From an uncultured Bacteroidales bacterium (lineage in GTDB: Bacteria; Bacteroidota; Bacteroidia; Bacteroidales; Muribaculaceae), in NCBI GenBank assembly GCA_947175585.1, contig CAMWNL010000044.1, positions 1 through 8,869 of the forward strand: DNA of 8,869 nt, written 5' to 3'. Made by a program: the position numbers and the translations under genes. Shown in pieces: positions 1 to 6,919 of the stretch (its first letter is position 1; each line of letters opens with the position of its first letter). The notes beneath the pieces are model-generated. The model did not search any database and was not told the DNA's origin. It saw only the letters and a list, made by a program, of their open reading frames with translations.

Positions 1-1131
1 GTTACTCTTTGACGAGCCGTTAATTTCAAACGCGGCTTCCCACGGAGCATCGAATTTACACTCCACCAAAACATTGAGCACATCGCGCTTACCGGAAGTC
101 GTATCGGGTATCGCCGCAATGTCGATAGAGTTGAATATGCCGAGCTGCGACAGATTGGTCTGGGTGCGGTTCATGTTTCTCACCGAGAATATGCGGCCTG
201 GACGGAAGGTGACGTTTTCGGTTATCAGTTTGTGACGCAGCTTTGACGGACGCATCTGGATAAGCGTGGCTCTCGGCAGGCTGATAGTATCAGGTTCTCC
301 CCCACCCGAATGTCGGTTGGCAATCACTGTAACCTTACCGGTCTTGTACTGTCTCATAGCTATTTCAGGCGCATTAGATGCAAGCATGATTTTCATCAGC
401 ACATGACCCGGCTCGGCAACACTGTCGGCAAGATACTCTATATACTCCGGCCGGAAAAAGTAATATCCACGATTACGGAGAGTGTTAGTGATCCTTGTAC
501 GCGCTATATTGAGCGAATCAGTCGAATATCTCATTTCTGAGTTGAGATAGGGATCCTTCATCACAAGCGAATCAATCATGTGGGCGAGCGCATTGCTGTC
601 AGGCAACAATTCTATTACCTTCATCGGATAAGCAGGACCCGGAGTAATCGTGTATTTAATCTTGGCCTTGCGCGGATTGCGGCCTTTGACAAGCTCATAA
701 GTAGCGGTGCCTCTGAAAAATCCGTTATTGTCAAGGATTTCATCAATCATGTGGGTACGCACTTCGGGGCGCACATCCGACACAAGCACCGGTTCGGCCA
801 CAAGTTTCTCATAAAGCCAATGCTTGATGCCCGAAGGAGGGTTACTCCAGTTATTGTAGACCCATAGCCCGAGAGGAAAGGGATAATGCCATCCTAACAG
901 TTTCCAATAGTTGTTGGGCGGCACATTGACAGCATCTTTTATCGTAGACTCAAGATCCACCGGGATCTTGACGGAGTCATTGACGAACTCCACTTTCTTG
1001 AGACCGTTATAAAGAATTTCGTCCTTGGGTATACGACGCGTGGTCGAACACGCCGCGAATATGACACAAGCCAACGCCACAGCTGCGCAGCGCACAGTAT
1101 TTTTATTATATAACAAGTTCACACCTCTCAT
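1..1131 (-). CDS. tamL: TamL-like outer-membrane lipoprotein of the BamA/TamA (Omp85) family, N-terminal part
   Basis: Read on the minus strand from the ATG at 1131, the frame stays open for 377 codons and runs off the left edge, so the 3' end is missing. The N-terminus has a hydrophobic stretch (residues 15-27) ending FAAC-STTRR, a plausible lipobox with Cys28 as the lipidated residue. CSTTRRIPKDEILYNG resembles the start of Bacteroidetes Omp85 lipoproteins. Residues about 110-360 look like successive POTRA-type repeats, for example HMIDEILDNNGFFRG, NTLRNRGYYFF and FSVRNMNRTQTNLSQLGIFNSIDI, the last being typical of the final POTRA before an Omp85 barrel. The visible part ends (WEAAFEINGSS) about where the first barrel strand should begin. 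Family members are usually about twice this length. The start overlaps the tamB stop by 4 bp (ATGA) with an A-rich stretch just upstream, which points to translational coupling. Known role: TamL is the Bacteroidetes lipoprotein counterpart of TamA and works with TamB in outer-membrane assembly. A paralogous Omp85 lipoprotein is possible, but the tamB neighbour favours TamL. Confidence 0.86.
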   Translation of the reverse strand, partial: MRGVNLLYNKNTVRCAAVALACVIFAACSTTRRIPKDEILYNGLKKVEFVNDSVKIPVDLESTIKDAVNVPPNNYWKLLGWHYPFPLGLWVYNNWSNPPSGIKHWLYEKLVAEPVLVSDVRPEVRTHMIDEILDNNGFFRGTATYELVKGRNPRKAKIKYTITPGPAYPMKVIELLPDSNALAHMIDSLVMKDPYLNSEMRYSTDSLNIARTRITNTLRNRGYYFFRPEYIEYLADSVAEPGHVLMKIMLASNAPEIAMRQYKTGKVTVIANRHSGGGEPDTISLPRATLIQMRPSKLRHKLITENVTFRPGRIFSVRNMNRTQTNLSQLGIFNSIDIAAIPDTTSGKRDVLNVLVECKFDAPWEAAFEINGSSKSN

Positions 1132-4100
1132 TTTTTCTTGGATCTTCTGGGTCTTAAGAATTTAAACATATCAACAAGATGGTTGAGTTTTTTACGATAG
1201 ACAAAACCCACACCTGTCTGAGTAATCTCGCCTTCGAGTATACTTTCGTAACCTGTGTGACGGAATATGCGTACATACATCGTGTGACCCTTGTTAAGGT
1301 AGTAGTCAAACGATATGTCGTTGATAAGATTCTGCGAGAAGTTTTCGTCAGCATCAGCGTCGGTCGAATAGTTACCGCCGATGACAATCTTAAATCGGTC
1401 GTTAAAGAGTGATTTGGACACCTGATAGCTGTAGCTCGTCGTCTGCGAGCTCGAACCGTCGATTGTGCGGTCATACTGGTTTATGCCGAAACTGATGTCG
1501 ACACCCTTCACATTGTTTGCCATCCAGCTGTTGAGCTGAGATTCGAGGAATGAGTAGAGAGCATTGCCCGTTATCGACGCGTCGCCCTTGGTGCCCGGTC
1601 CGGTGTAGATGCCATAAAGCAACATGTTCATCGCCTGGTTGGCGCGTTGGTCAGGACTCATGGACTGAAGTTCATTGGCCACTGTCACATCATCTTCAGT
1701 CGAGAGGTCAAAGGCCACATCCATGCGGTCGAGCGAACCGGTGACATTGAGCATCACGTCGAAATCGACGAGTCGCGAATTCTGACCCGATTGCGTCACA
1801 TTAGCCTTTATTACATCGGTAGCGTGAATGTTGAGAGTCGGATTCATCACATCACCGTTGAAAGCAATGTAGCTGTTATCGTCAAACGCGAAATTCTTTT
1901 CCGACATCAGTGGAGGCGAATATCTTACATAACCCTGATTGATATTGAGTCGACCTGTCATGCGGCCGTCGCTGATGGGCGACATTGTGTAGTTGACAGT
2001 GCCGTCTGCTTCAATCTGGGCGCGGTTTTTACCGTCTGACGAGAGATTGACTCCGATGGTCGTGCCGTTTTCTATAGTCAGTGAAGCATCGAGAATAAGA
2101 CCCATCGATGACTCAGTGATACTGTCAGCCATCATTACTGCTGTCGAGTCAGTGAAATTGACAAATTTAACCATATCGCCGGTCGACTGCGACGCTATCA
2201 CGTTGGTCGCGTCAGGGATGACGTAAGTCACATTGGTCGGCGGCATGATGCGCAGATCGGCATTGACAAACAGGAGCTTCATATCACCATGGACACGCGA
2301 GTCAAGCGAAATGAACGCCTTGCCATAGATATCCGAGCCTTTGCGTGTACGGTTGGAGTTGACGAGCTGCATGTTGTTGGCGTTCATGCGCAAATCTATC
2401 TTAGGCGACGCCATTGACGATATATCAACCGTGCCGTCAATCATCAGCGGATTGTCATTGACACCCTTTATAGAGAATTTATCAAAACTTACCAGATTAT
2501 CTACAACCGGAATCTTCACATCACTGAACTCATACTCCGTGCCTGTCATATTCAGAAATATCGCAGTGCTGTCAAAATCTATGAAACCGTTGAAAATGGG
2601 AGCTTTCTCATCTCCTGATATCCGCATCGTGCCGTTGAGCACACCACGCAGTTTGGCCATGCGCGGAGGCAGAAACGGATTGACTGTCGCGAGCGGAAAT
2701 CTAATCATCGAGAAATCGAGGTTATAGGGAGAAGTAGAGGTGCTGTCGTTCAACGCTCCGGCCAGAGTCATGGTCTTCAAACCGTCGACATAGATGTCAG
2801 ATTTGGCATATAGAGTGCCGCCGGGACGGGTGGTCACGTCAAAGTCCATCTTAAAGTCTCCGACCTTCTCCTTACCGTAGAAGAATTTATCAATAATCAC
2901 ATCGCCGACACCATTAAGATTGCCATCGACCTGACGTAAAGTGATATCAGCGGTGACGTCACCGCTGATCGGCGGTGCAAAGGGGTTGATCGACACCCAA
3001 TCGGCAATATGAATGTCAGTCAGAGCGATGTTCAAGTCTTCCTGATCCTCTGAGCCGGGAACATGTTGAGTCAATATTGACAACTGGCTACCGCCGCCGT
3101 TCATCACCAGATTGGCATCTATATGCCTGGTGACGATATTATATGATATAAAATTATCCTTATTGACCTTCCAGTCCTGATAGCCGATAACTTGATCAAT
3201 CGGGGTCATGCGTAATGTCGCAACAGAATCTTCGAGAGAAGCCTTCATGCCGACATCAAAACCCTGTTTGCCTGATATGTTGCTCTGACGGAATCTCAGA
3301 CCTACCTCGTTATGGATAAAATAACCGCCGAGGTTGACATGCGCCCAGCTGTCAAATGTGCCGGGCTGGTTTTCCACCTTGCCATTGAACACCAGAAACT
3401 CTCCCTCCTGTGTGACATCGAATGCTATCGTGTCAAGACGGGTAGTGCCGGTGATGAATCTCAACATCTTTGAGTCGAGATTGAAAGTCGAATCGTTTGA
3501 CGCCGTGATATCAATCTTTTTGAAATTCATCTTCTTGGAAAGAAGTATGTCGTTGAGAGCATTGTTTGTGCCGGCTCTCATGTCGAGATCAAATTTAGGC
3601 ATAGCCGCCTGTATCTCCTCGACGTTATATATTTTTGCAGCAATCTGGCGGTTGAGGACATCAGAGGTGGCAGTGAAGCGAGCCATCAGCGAATCAAGCG
3701 AACAGGGCGACGAGAAATGAGCTGTCAAATCGCGATTGTTGAGCGATAAATCGGTGACAGAATCATTAGCCGACAGATTGGCGAGAACATTTGAAACAGT
3801 GATATGACTCGCCGGCTGAACGAAATCAAAATCATTCAGCTTAAGACTCGCATTAATAACGTTGGACTTGGGGTCGACAGAAGCATTTCCTGACAGACTG
3901 AACGACAGCGTAGTTTCAAGATCAGCCATCTTGAGGGCAAGCAAATCGATGTCATCTCCTGAAGCGTTCAGTGTCCAGTCATAAGGCAGTGTACTGAGAT
4001 TGCCGTCAGCGGTCAACCTTATGTCAGTGTCAGGATTGTCGGAATGGAGATCAAGATGACCCTTACCGTGAGCAAGATTTACATTAGCGAAGATATCGCG

Positions 4101-5861
4101 ATAGATATAGTCGGCATATTGGGCGCTCTTCACCTCCAGTTTAGCATCGGTTGTCATCGTTGAATCAAACGGATTATAACCCTTTCCGGCTGCCTGAAGC
4201 GAAGCTGTCACGTCTGCGGCTCCAAGATTAGGCATGAAAGTCTGAATCGGAAAATCCTTCACATCGAGATTTGCCTTATAGCTCTCTCCGCGTGAATTCC
4301 AGTTACCGTTAAGCGCCAGTTGGCCGCTACCGGTCTTAATTTTGACATTGCCGTTGACATTGCCCGAGCGCATATTGACATGTCCGTTGAGAGCCATGCG
4401 CGGAATATTGAATTCCTTACCGGCCTCCTTGCCCATTATGCTGTTTTTCACACCGTTAAGATTGATCACATTGCCTGATAAAGCGATGTCACCAAAGATA
4501 TTGTTCATATCAGTGAGATTGCCTACATAGCCGTTGCCCTTGATGCTGACACAACCGTTAAGTGTAAGCGCGAGGCGGTCAATATCGAGACGTCCCATCG
4601 TGCCGTCGAGGGCTATGCCAAGTCCGAGTTGATTCTGAGCCGGAATCGTCACGAGATATGGCAGAAAGGCAGGGAACATCTTCCGCAAATCGGCAATACC
4701 TACTCCACCGTCTGCATCAAGTTTTATCGGCAGACTAGGGTCTCCCATCAGATCGCCCATGCCCATCAGCATATCGACATCGAGGTCTGTAGTCTCAGTG
4801 TTGATCTTAAAATCTTTAAGATACATCGCCGCAGAATCGAGTGCAAAAGTTCCATCGACATTCAGGCGAACGCCGCAGCGCTCTGTGCCCGATAATTTTA
4901 ACGGCAGGCGCAGCGTGGTAGCCTGATCATAGAAGTTGCTGACCGATAGGTCTAATGAATCGACAGCAATATAGGCGAAATCCAGACCCGGCGTCGGTGA
5001 CAGACCGCGAGTGGTGTAAAGAGCTTTTGAACCTGTGAAAGCAATTGAATCTATTTCGATAGTCCAGGGAGCCGAAGCAATAGAGTCAGAAGTCTCGACT
5101 ACCGGGGTAGCCGCGACCGTAGCAGAATCAGGAGCAATGTATGCAGCCGCAAGTCCGCTGCCCGTAAACTCTTTGAGTCTGACGGTCTGAGCCATCAGAT
5201 CAATCATACCGTCAGCCAGTACACCGTCGGCAATCGTAGTCCCGAGCGAGTCAATGGCCGGGAGAAGACGCATGTTATAGGTAAAATCCTTCAGGCCGAG
5301 GCGACCGAGGCGTATGCTCATTTCAGAGGGGTCAGACGGAGGAGTAGCCACAGCAGCGGTGTCGGGAGATATTACCATGTCGACTGTCACACCGTCGAGC
5401 ATACCCTGCTCGATGTCAATAGCCATATTTTCCAGCCTGACACTTACGGGTTGCAAGTCGAGACTGCGGGCGTTGACAACCATATACATTGCGGAGTCGG
5501 GAGCACCCATGACGAAACGTCCGTCAGACAGCTTGATCTCACTCACCTTTGCCTCACCTTTGAGCAACGGCCACAATGAGACAGATGCCGTCAACTCGGA
5601 AGCGGCTATAACTGTGTCACCTTGTTGAACAAGACTGAGTCCGCTCAGCGTCAGATCGAGCGGAAACCCGACTTTAAAACGGTCGAGCGTCATCGTCACA
5701 CCTTCGTGACGGTTCATTTGCTCAACTATTCTTGAACGAAGTGACTCCTGAAGCCAGGGCGAATATAACGCGAGGATAGTTCCGACCACAAGCAGCACGA
5801 CTGCCATTATGGTCAAAGACAGCACTTTGAAAATCTTTCTTATTACAGTAACAGGTTTCAC
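1128..5861 (-). CDS. tamB: Translocation and assembly module protein TamB
   Basis: This 1577-residue protein starts with one membrane anchor (residues about 11-32, FKVLSLTIMAVVLLVVGTIL), preceded by Lys/Arg residues, so the rest should lie in the periplasm. Most of the length consists of short alternating beta-strand segments (AsmA/TamB-like; e.g. LSGLSLVQQGDTVIAASELTA, residues 72-92) of the kind that form a long hydrophobic beta-groove. The last about 170 residues match the TamB C-terminal (DUF490) pattern: NMLLYG near 1412, SFLESQLNSWM, VDISFGINQYD, YQVSKSLFNDRFKIVIGG, then a basic tail RPRRSKKK. The start is GTG: an in-frame TAA lies 9 bases upstream, and the next Met (19) falls inside the membrane anchor. 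No Shine-Dalgarno sequence is seen, as is usual in this phylum. Two Ala/Pro/Thr/Ser-rich linkers (about 165-182 and 243-264) interrupt the N-terminal part. Family knowledge: TamB bridges inner and outer membranes with TamA/TamL and is linked to outer-membrane protein insertion and lipid transport. It is first in an operon with tamL, the opposite of the proteobacterial tamA-tamB order. Confidence 0.94.
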   Translation of the reverse strand: MKPVTVIRKIFKVLSLTIMAVVLLVVGTILALYSPWLQESLRSRIVEQMNRHEGVTMTLDRFKVGFPLDLTLSGLSLVQQGDTVIAASELTASVSLWPLLKGEAKVSEIKLSDGRFVMGAPDSAMYMVVNARSLDLQPVSVRLENMAIDIEQGMLDGVTVDMVISPDTAAVATPPSDPSEMSIRLGRLGLKDFTYNMRLLPAIDSLGTTIADGVLADGMIDLMAQTVRLKEFTGSGLAAAYIAPDSATVAATPVVETSDSIASAPWTIEIDSIAFTGSKALYTTRGLSPTPGLDFAYIAVDSLDLSVSNFYDQATTLRLPLKLSGTERCGVRLNVDGTFALDSAAMYLKDFKINTETTDLDVDMLMGMGDLMGDPSLPIKLDADGGVGIADLRKMFPAFLPYLVTIPAQNQLGLGIALDGTMGRLDIDRLALTLNGCVSIKGNGYVGNLTDMNNIFGDIALSGNVINLNGVKNSIMGKEAGKEFNIPRMALNGHVNMRSGNVNGNVKIKTGSGQLALNGNWNSRGESYKANLDVKDFPIQTFMPNLGAADVTASLQAAGKGYNPFDSTMTTDAKLEVKSAQYADYIYRDIFANVNLAHGKGHLDLHSDNPDTDIRLTADGNLSTLPYDWTLNASGDDIDLLALKMADLETTLSFSLSGNASVDPKSNVINASLKLNDFDFVQPASHITVSNVLANLSANDSVTDLSLNNRDLTAHFSSPCSLDSLMARFTATSDVLNRQIAAKIYNVEEIQAAMPKFDLDMRAGTNNALNDILLSKKMNFKKIDITASNDSTFNLDSKMLRFITGTTRLDTIAFDVTQEGEFLVFNGKVENQPGTFDSWAHVNLGGYFIHNEVGLRFRQSNISGKQGFDVGMKASLEDSVATLRMTPIDQVIGYQDWKVNKDNFISYNIVTRHIDANLVMNGGGSQLSILTQHVPGSEDQEDLNIALTDIHIADWVSINPFAPPISGDVTADITLRQVDGNLNGVGDVIIDKFFYGKEKVGDFKMDFDVTTRPGGTLYAKSDIYVDGLKTMTLAGALNDSTSTSPYNLDFSMIRFPLATVNPFLPPRMAKLRGVLNGTMRISGDEKAPIFNGFIDFDSTAIFLNMTGTEYEFSDVKIPVVDNLVSFDKFSIKGVNDNPLMIDGTVDISSMASPKIDLRMNANNMQLVNSNRTRKGSDIYGKAFISLDSRVHGDMKLLFVNADLRIMPPTNVTYVIPDATNVIASQSTGDMVKFVNFTDSTAVMMADSITESSMGLILDASLTIENGTTIGVNLSSDGKNRAQIEADGTVNYTMSPISDGRMTGRLNINQGYVRYSPPLMSEKNFAFDDNSYIAFNGDVMNPTLNIHATDVIKANVTQSGQNSRLVDFDVMLNVTGSLDRMDVAFDLSTEDDVTVANELQSMSPDQRANQAMNMLLYGIYTGPGTKGDASITGNALYSFLESQLNSWMANNVKGVDISFGINQYDRTIDGSSSQTTSYSYQVSKSLFNDRFKIVIGGNYSTDADADENFSQNLINDISFDYYLNKGHTMYVRIFRHTGYESILEGEITQTGVGFVYRKKLNHLVDMFKFLRPRRSKKK

Positions 5862-5863
5862 TG

Positions 5864-5912
5864 TTGGTTATGAATTAGCGATTGATGAATGTTATATTTA
5901 AGTAATAACCAA
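5864..5912 (-). promoter_or_regulatory. Inverted repeat in the tamB leader next to the GTG start
   Basis: Perfect 8-bp arms TTGGTTAT (5864-5871) and ATAACCAA (5905-5912) are separated by 33 bases. In the tamB mRNA the 3' arm ends 2 bases before the GTG start, so pairing would cover the ribosome entry region. A smaller alternative pair, GTTAT (5891-5895) with ATAAC (5905-5909), reuses one arm, so the two folds exclude each other. The arms are AT-rich and short and the loop is long, so this is a weak structural call. Confidence 0.3.
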
Positions 5913-5944
5913 ATAACACTGCCGATGGTTTTCTCAATCCACGG

Positions 5945-5976
5945 CAAAAATAGCTAATCCCCACCTCTCCTGCAAA
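5945..5976 (-). promoter_or_regulatory. Bacteroidetes-type promoter for tamB-tamL
   Basis: On the minus strand, TTTG (complement of 5973-5976) is followed by exactly 20 bases and then TATTTTTG (complement of 5945-5952), a full match to the TAnnTTTG -7 consensus. Spacing fits the primary sigma factor of Bacteroides and relatives. Transcription would start near 5938-5940, leaving a leader of about 75-80 nt before the GTG of tamB. The -33 TTTG is the end of the T-run of the terminator of the upstream gene. Confidence 0.72.
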
Positions 5977-6029
5977 AAAAGTTTAGCCGCTACGCGTTAT
6001 AGCGGTCCTATAATTCATGAGGCTAAACT
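5974..6029 (-). terminator. Intrinsic terminator after the RecA-like gene
   Basis: On the minus strand a perfect 9-bp stem, AGTTTAGCC (6029-6021) with GGCTAAACT (5988-5980), runs directly into a run of seven T (complement of 5974-5980). The intervening segment holds a second hairpin, CCGCTA/TAGCGG (6005-6000 with 5992-5987, 7-nt loop), which shares two bases with the outer stem. The TAG stop codon of the gene (6025-6023) lies inside the first arm. Stem plus T-run is classical Rho-independent architecture and separates this gene from the tamB-tamL unit. Confidence 0.82.
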
Positions 6030-6712
6030 ATATGGCTTTTCGGGGTGATGTTGGAACGGCGAAGCATGCGGCGGTCGCGGCGCGAAAGTTGCTTGCGCGG
6101 TATTGAATTGGACATGTCACTTGATGCTGATGGTTCTTCAGTCGCAACCGGCATGACCTCTGACTCCGGCTCAAGTATTATTTCAGAGTTGGCAAGGTTA
6201 AGCAACGCTCTGTCTGTAGACTTGGTAGAGTCATGAGCAACAATGAGAAACGATAGTTTATATCTGACCTGTAGAGCGACAAGGCGCTTCATGACATGAG
6301 CCGCCGAAGCATTGCGTCCGAACGAGAGGGCGGCGATGCGTGTCACAGAGTCAATGACAAACGTACGCACCTCAGTTGTCTTTACCGCCTCCTCGATGCC
6401 GGCTATGACGATATCAGCATAATCAGTCGGGTCTTCGGGCGATTCGAATTCCGGCGTAAATATATATAGATTAGAAGCTCCGGCAATCTTATCACAATAA
6501 TTCTCGGCATGGCTCTCAGTGTTGATGAAGATGACATCGCGCTCGTCTGACGAGATAGCGATAGCTATGTCAATCGCCGACTCTGATTTATCTGTCTGAC
6601 GGGGACCGTGAAGCAAGCAGGTAGTGAACTCTTTCCAAATGTTCTTATACAAGAATGATACTTTTTGAGCAATCTGTGAAAACTGGGTTGAATTGATAAA
6701 TTTGTTTTTCAT
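6023..6712 (-). CDS. RecA/RadA-like ATPase-fold protein with altered Walker A, function unknown
   Basis: I do not recognise a named family for this 229-residue protein, but its core reads as a RecA-type fold. LLHGPRQTDKSESA (residues 33-46) sits where a Walker A (GxxxxGKS/T) belongs: G36, K42 and S43 are present, but Asp41 replaces the Gly before the Lys. INTESHAENYCDKI (63-76) resembles the RecA strand carrying its catalytic Glu (here E66). VRTFVIDSVTRIAALS (115-130) is a good Walker B with D121. LSFLIVAHDSTK (153-164) resembles the following sensor strand of RecA/RadA/KaiC proteins. After an acidic, Ser-rich linker (about 181-203) comes a strongly basic tail (PRKQLSRRDRRMLRRSN, 205-221) that could bind nucleic acid. 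There are no signal peptide or membrane segments, so it should be cytoplasmic. The gene is monocistronic, with its own likely promoter and terminator, and is divergent from lplA. Whether it binds or hydrolyses ATP is uncertain because of D41. The start ATG at 6712 is the only sensible one, with an A/T-rich upstream region. Confidence 0.78.
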   Translation of the reverse strand: MKNKFINSTQFSQIAQKVSFLYKNIWKEFTTCLLHGPRQTDKSESAIDIAIAISSDERDVIFINTESHAENYCDKIAGASNLYIFTPEFESPEDPTDYADIVIAGIEEAVKTTEVRTFVIDSVTRIAALSFGRNASAAHVMKRLVALQVRYKLSFLIVAHDSTKSTDRALLNLANSEIILEPESEVMPVATEEPSASSDMSNSIPRKQLSRRDRRMLRRSNITPKSHIV

Positions 6713-6749
6713 AATGCAAAGTGTGTTTGAGTTAAATAATTTTACATGG

Positions 6750-6781
6750 CGAAATTACAATTACCATTTTACATAAGCAAA
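6750..6781 (-). promoter_or_regulatory. Likely promoter for the RecA-like gene
   Basis: On the minus strand, TTTG (complement of 6778-6781), a 20-base spacer and TAATTTCG (complement of 6750-6757) match the Bacteroidetes -33/-7 pattern with one mismatch (TTCG for TTTG). Transcription would begin near 6743-6745, about 30 nt before the ATG at 6712. The spacer is identical in length to the two other promoters in this window, which supports the call. Confidence 0.5.
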
Positions 6782-6801
6782 TATTTTCGGCAAAAAATTA
6801 C

Positions 6802-6821
6802 ATTTTAATGCCGATAAAATG
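6802..6821. repeat. Palindromic 20-bp repeat, copy 1 (upstream operator candidate)
   Basis: ATTTTAATGCCGATAAAATG matches the sequence at 6900-6919 at 18 of 20 positions. It is itself palindromic: with the preceding C it forms CATTTTA (6801-6807), 7 bases, TAAAATG (6815-6821). It lies between the two divergent promoters, about 20 bp upstream of the -33 of the RecA-like gene and about 40 bp upstream of the -33 of lplA. Sequence and position suit a binding site for a dimeric regulator, which I cannot name. Confidence 0.5.
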
Positions 6822-6834
6822 CAATAATCACACT

Positions 6835-6849
6835 TTTATGTCACATAAA
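6835..6849. promoter_or_regulatory. 15-bp palindrome upstream of the lplA promoter
   Basis: TTTATGT-C-ACATAAA has perfect 7-bp arms around a single central base. Its centre is about 58 bp upstream of the predicted lplA transcription start, a place where activators of the Crp/Fnr family often bind. The sequence does not match the E. coli Crp or Fnr consensus well, so only a generic operator call is justified. It differs from the 20-bp repeats on either side. Confidence 0.3.
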
Positions 6850-6862
6850 TGTCAGTGATAAA

Positions 6863-6894
6863 TTTGGGAAAGGGCGAAATTATGGCTATATTTG
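6863..6894 (+). promoter_or_regulatory. Bacteroidetes-type promoter for lplA-gcvT
   Basis: TTTG (6863-6866), a 20-base spacer and TATATTTG (6887-6894) give a full match to the TTTG / TAnnTTTG pattern. Transcription would start near 6900, leaving only about 15-18 nt of leader before the ATG at 6917. No Shine-Dalgarno sequence fits in this leader, only an A-rich AAAATG start context. The start point would fall at or in the second copy of the 20-bp repeat, so a protein bound there could block initiation. Confidence 0.7.
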
Positions 6895-6899
6895 GCATT

Positions 6900-6919
6900 A
6901 TTTTAACGCCCATAAAATG
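6900..6919. repeat. Palindromic 20-bp repeat, copy 2, covering the lplA start codon
   Basis: ATTTTAACGCCCATAAAATG differs from copy 1 (6802-6821) only at its 8th and 12th bases and keeps the arms ATTTTA/TAAAAT. Its last three bases are the lplA ATG, and its left end coincides with the predicted transcription start. Copies are 98 bp apart and in the same orientation. Both also have an upstream GGCA (6789-6792 and 6894-6897), so the similarity may extend further with a small length difference. Confidence 0.5.

Noticed and set aside
580..867. 95-aa and neighbouring 76-aa (310-540) open frames on the plus strand
   Set aside because: Both lie antisense to the continuous 377-codon tamL frame, which has clear lipobox and POTRA features.
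1154..2727. Several 60-130-aa frames on both strands within tamB
   Set aside because: tamB is open without interruption and has family features throughout. These frames have low-complexity or arginine/serine-rich translations typical of shadow frames.
5980..6029. Nested inverted repeats considered as an attachment site or transposon end
   Set aside because: The stem runs straight into a T-run right after a stop codon, so a terminator explains it. There is no transposase or target duplication nearby.
6788..6813. CGGCA/TGCCG inverted repeat as a separate regulatory hairpin
   Set aside because: Arms are only 5 bp with a 16-nt loop, and it overlaps copy 1 of the stronger 20-bp palindromic repeat, which explains the same bases better.
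6713..6916. Divergent gap considered as holding a riboswitch or small RNA
   Set aside because: The predicted lplA leader is only about 16 nt and that of the RecA-like gene about 30 nt, too short for a riboswitch. No sRNA-like hairpin with T-run was seen.
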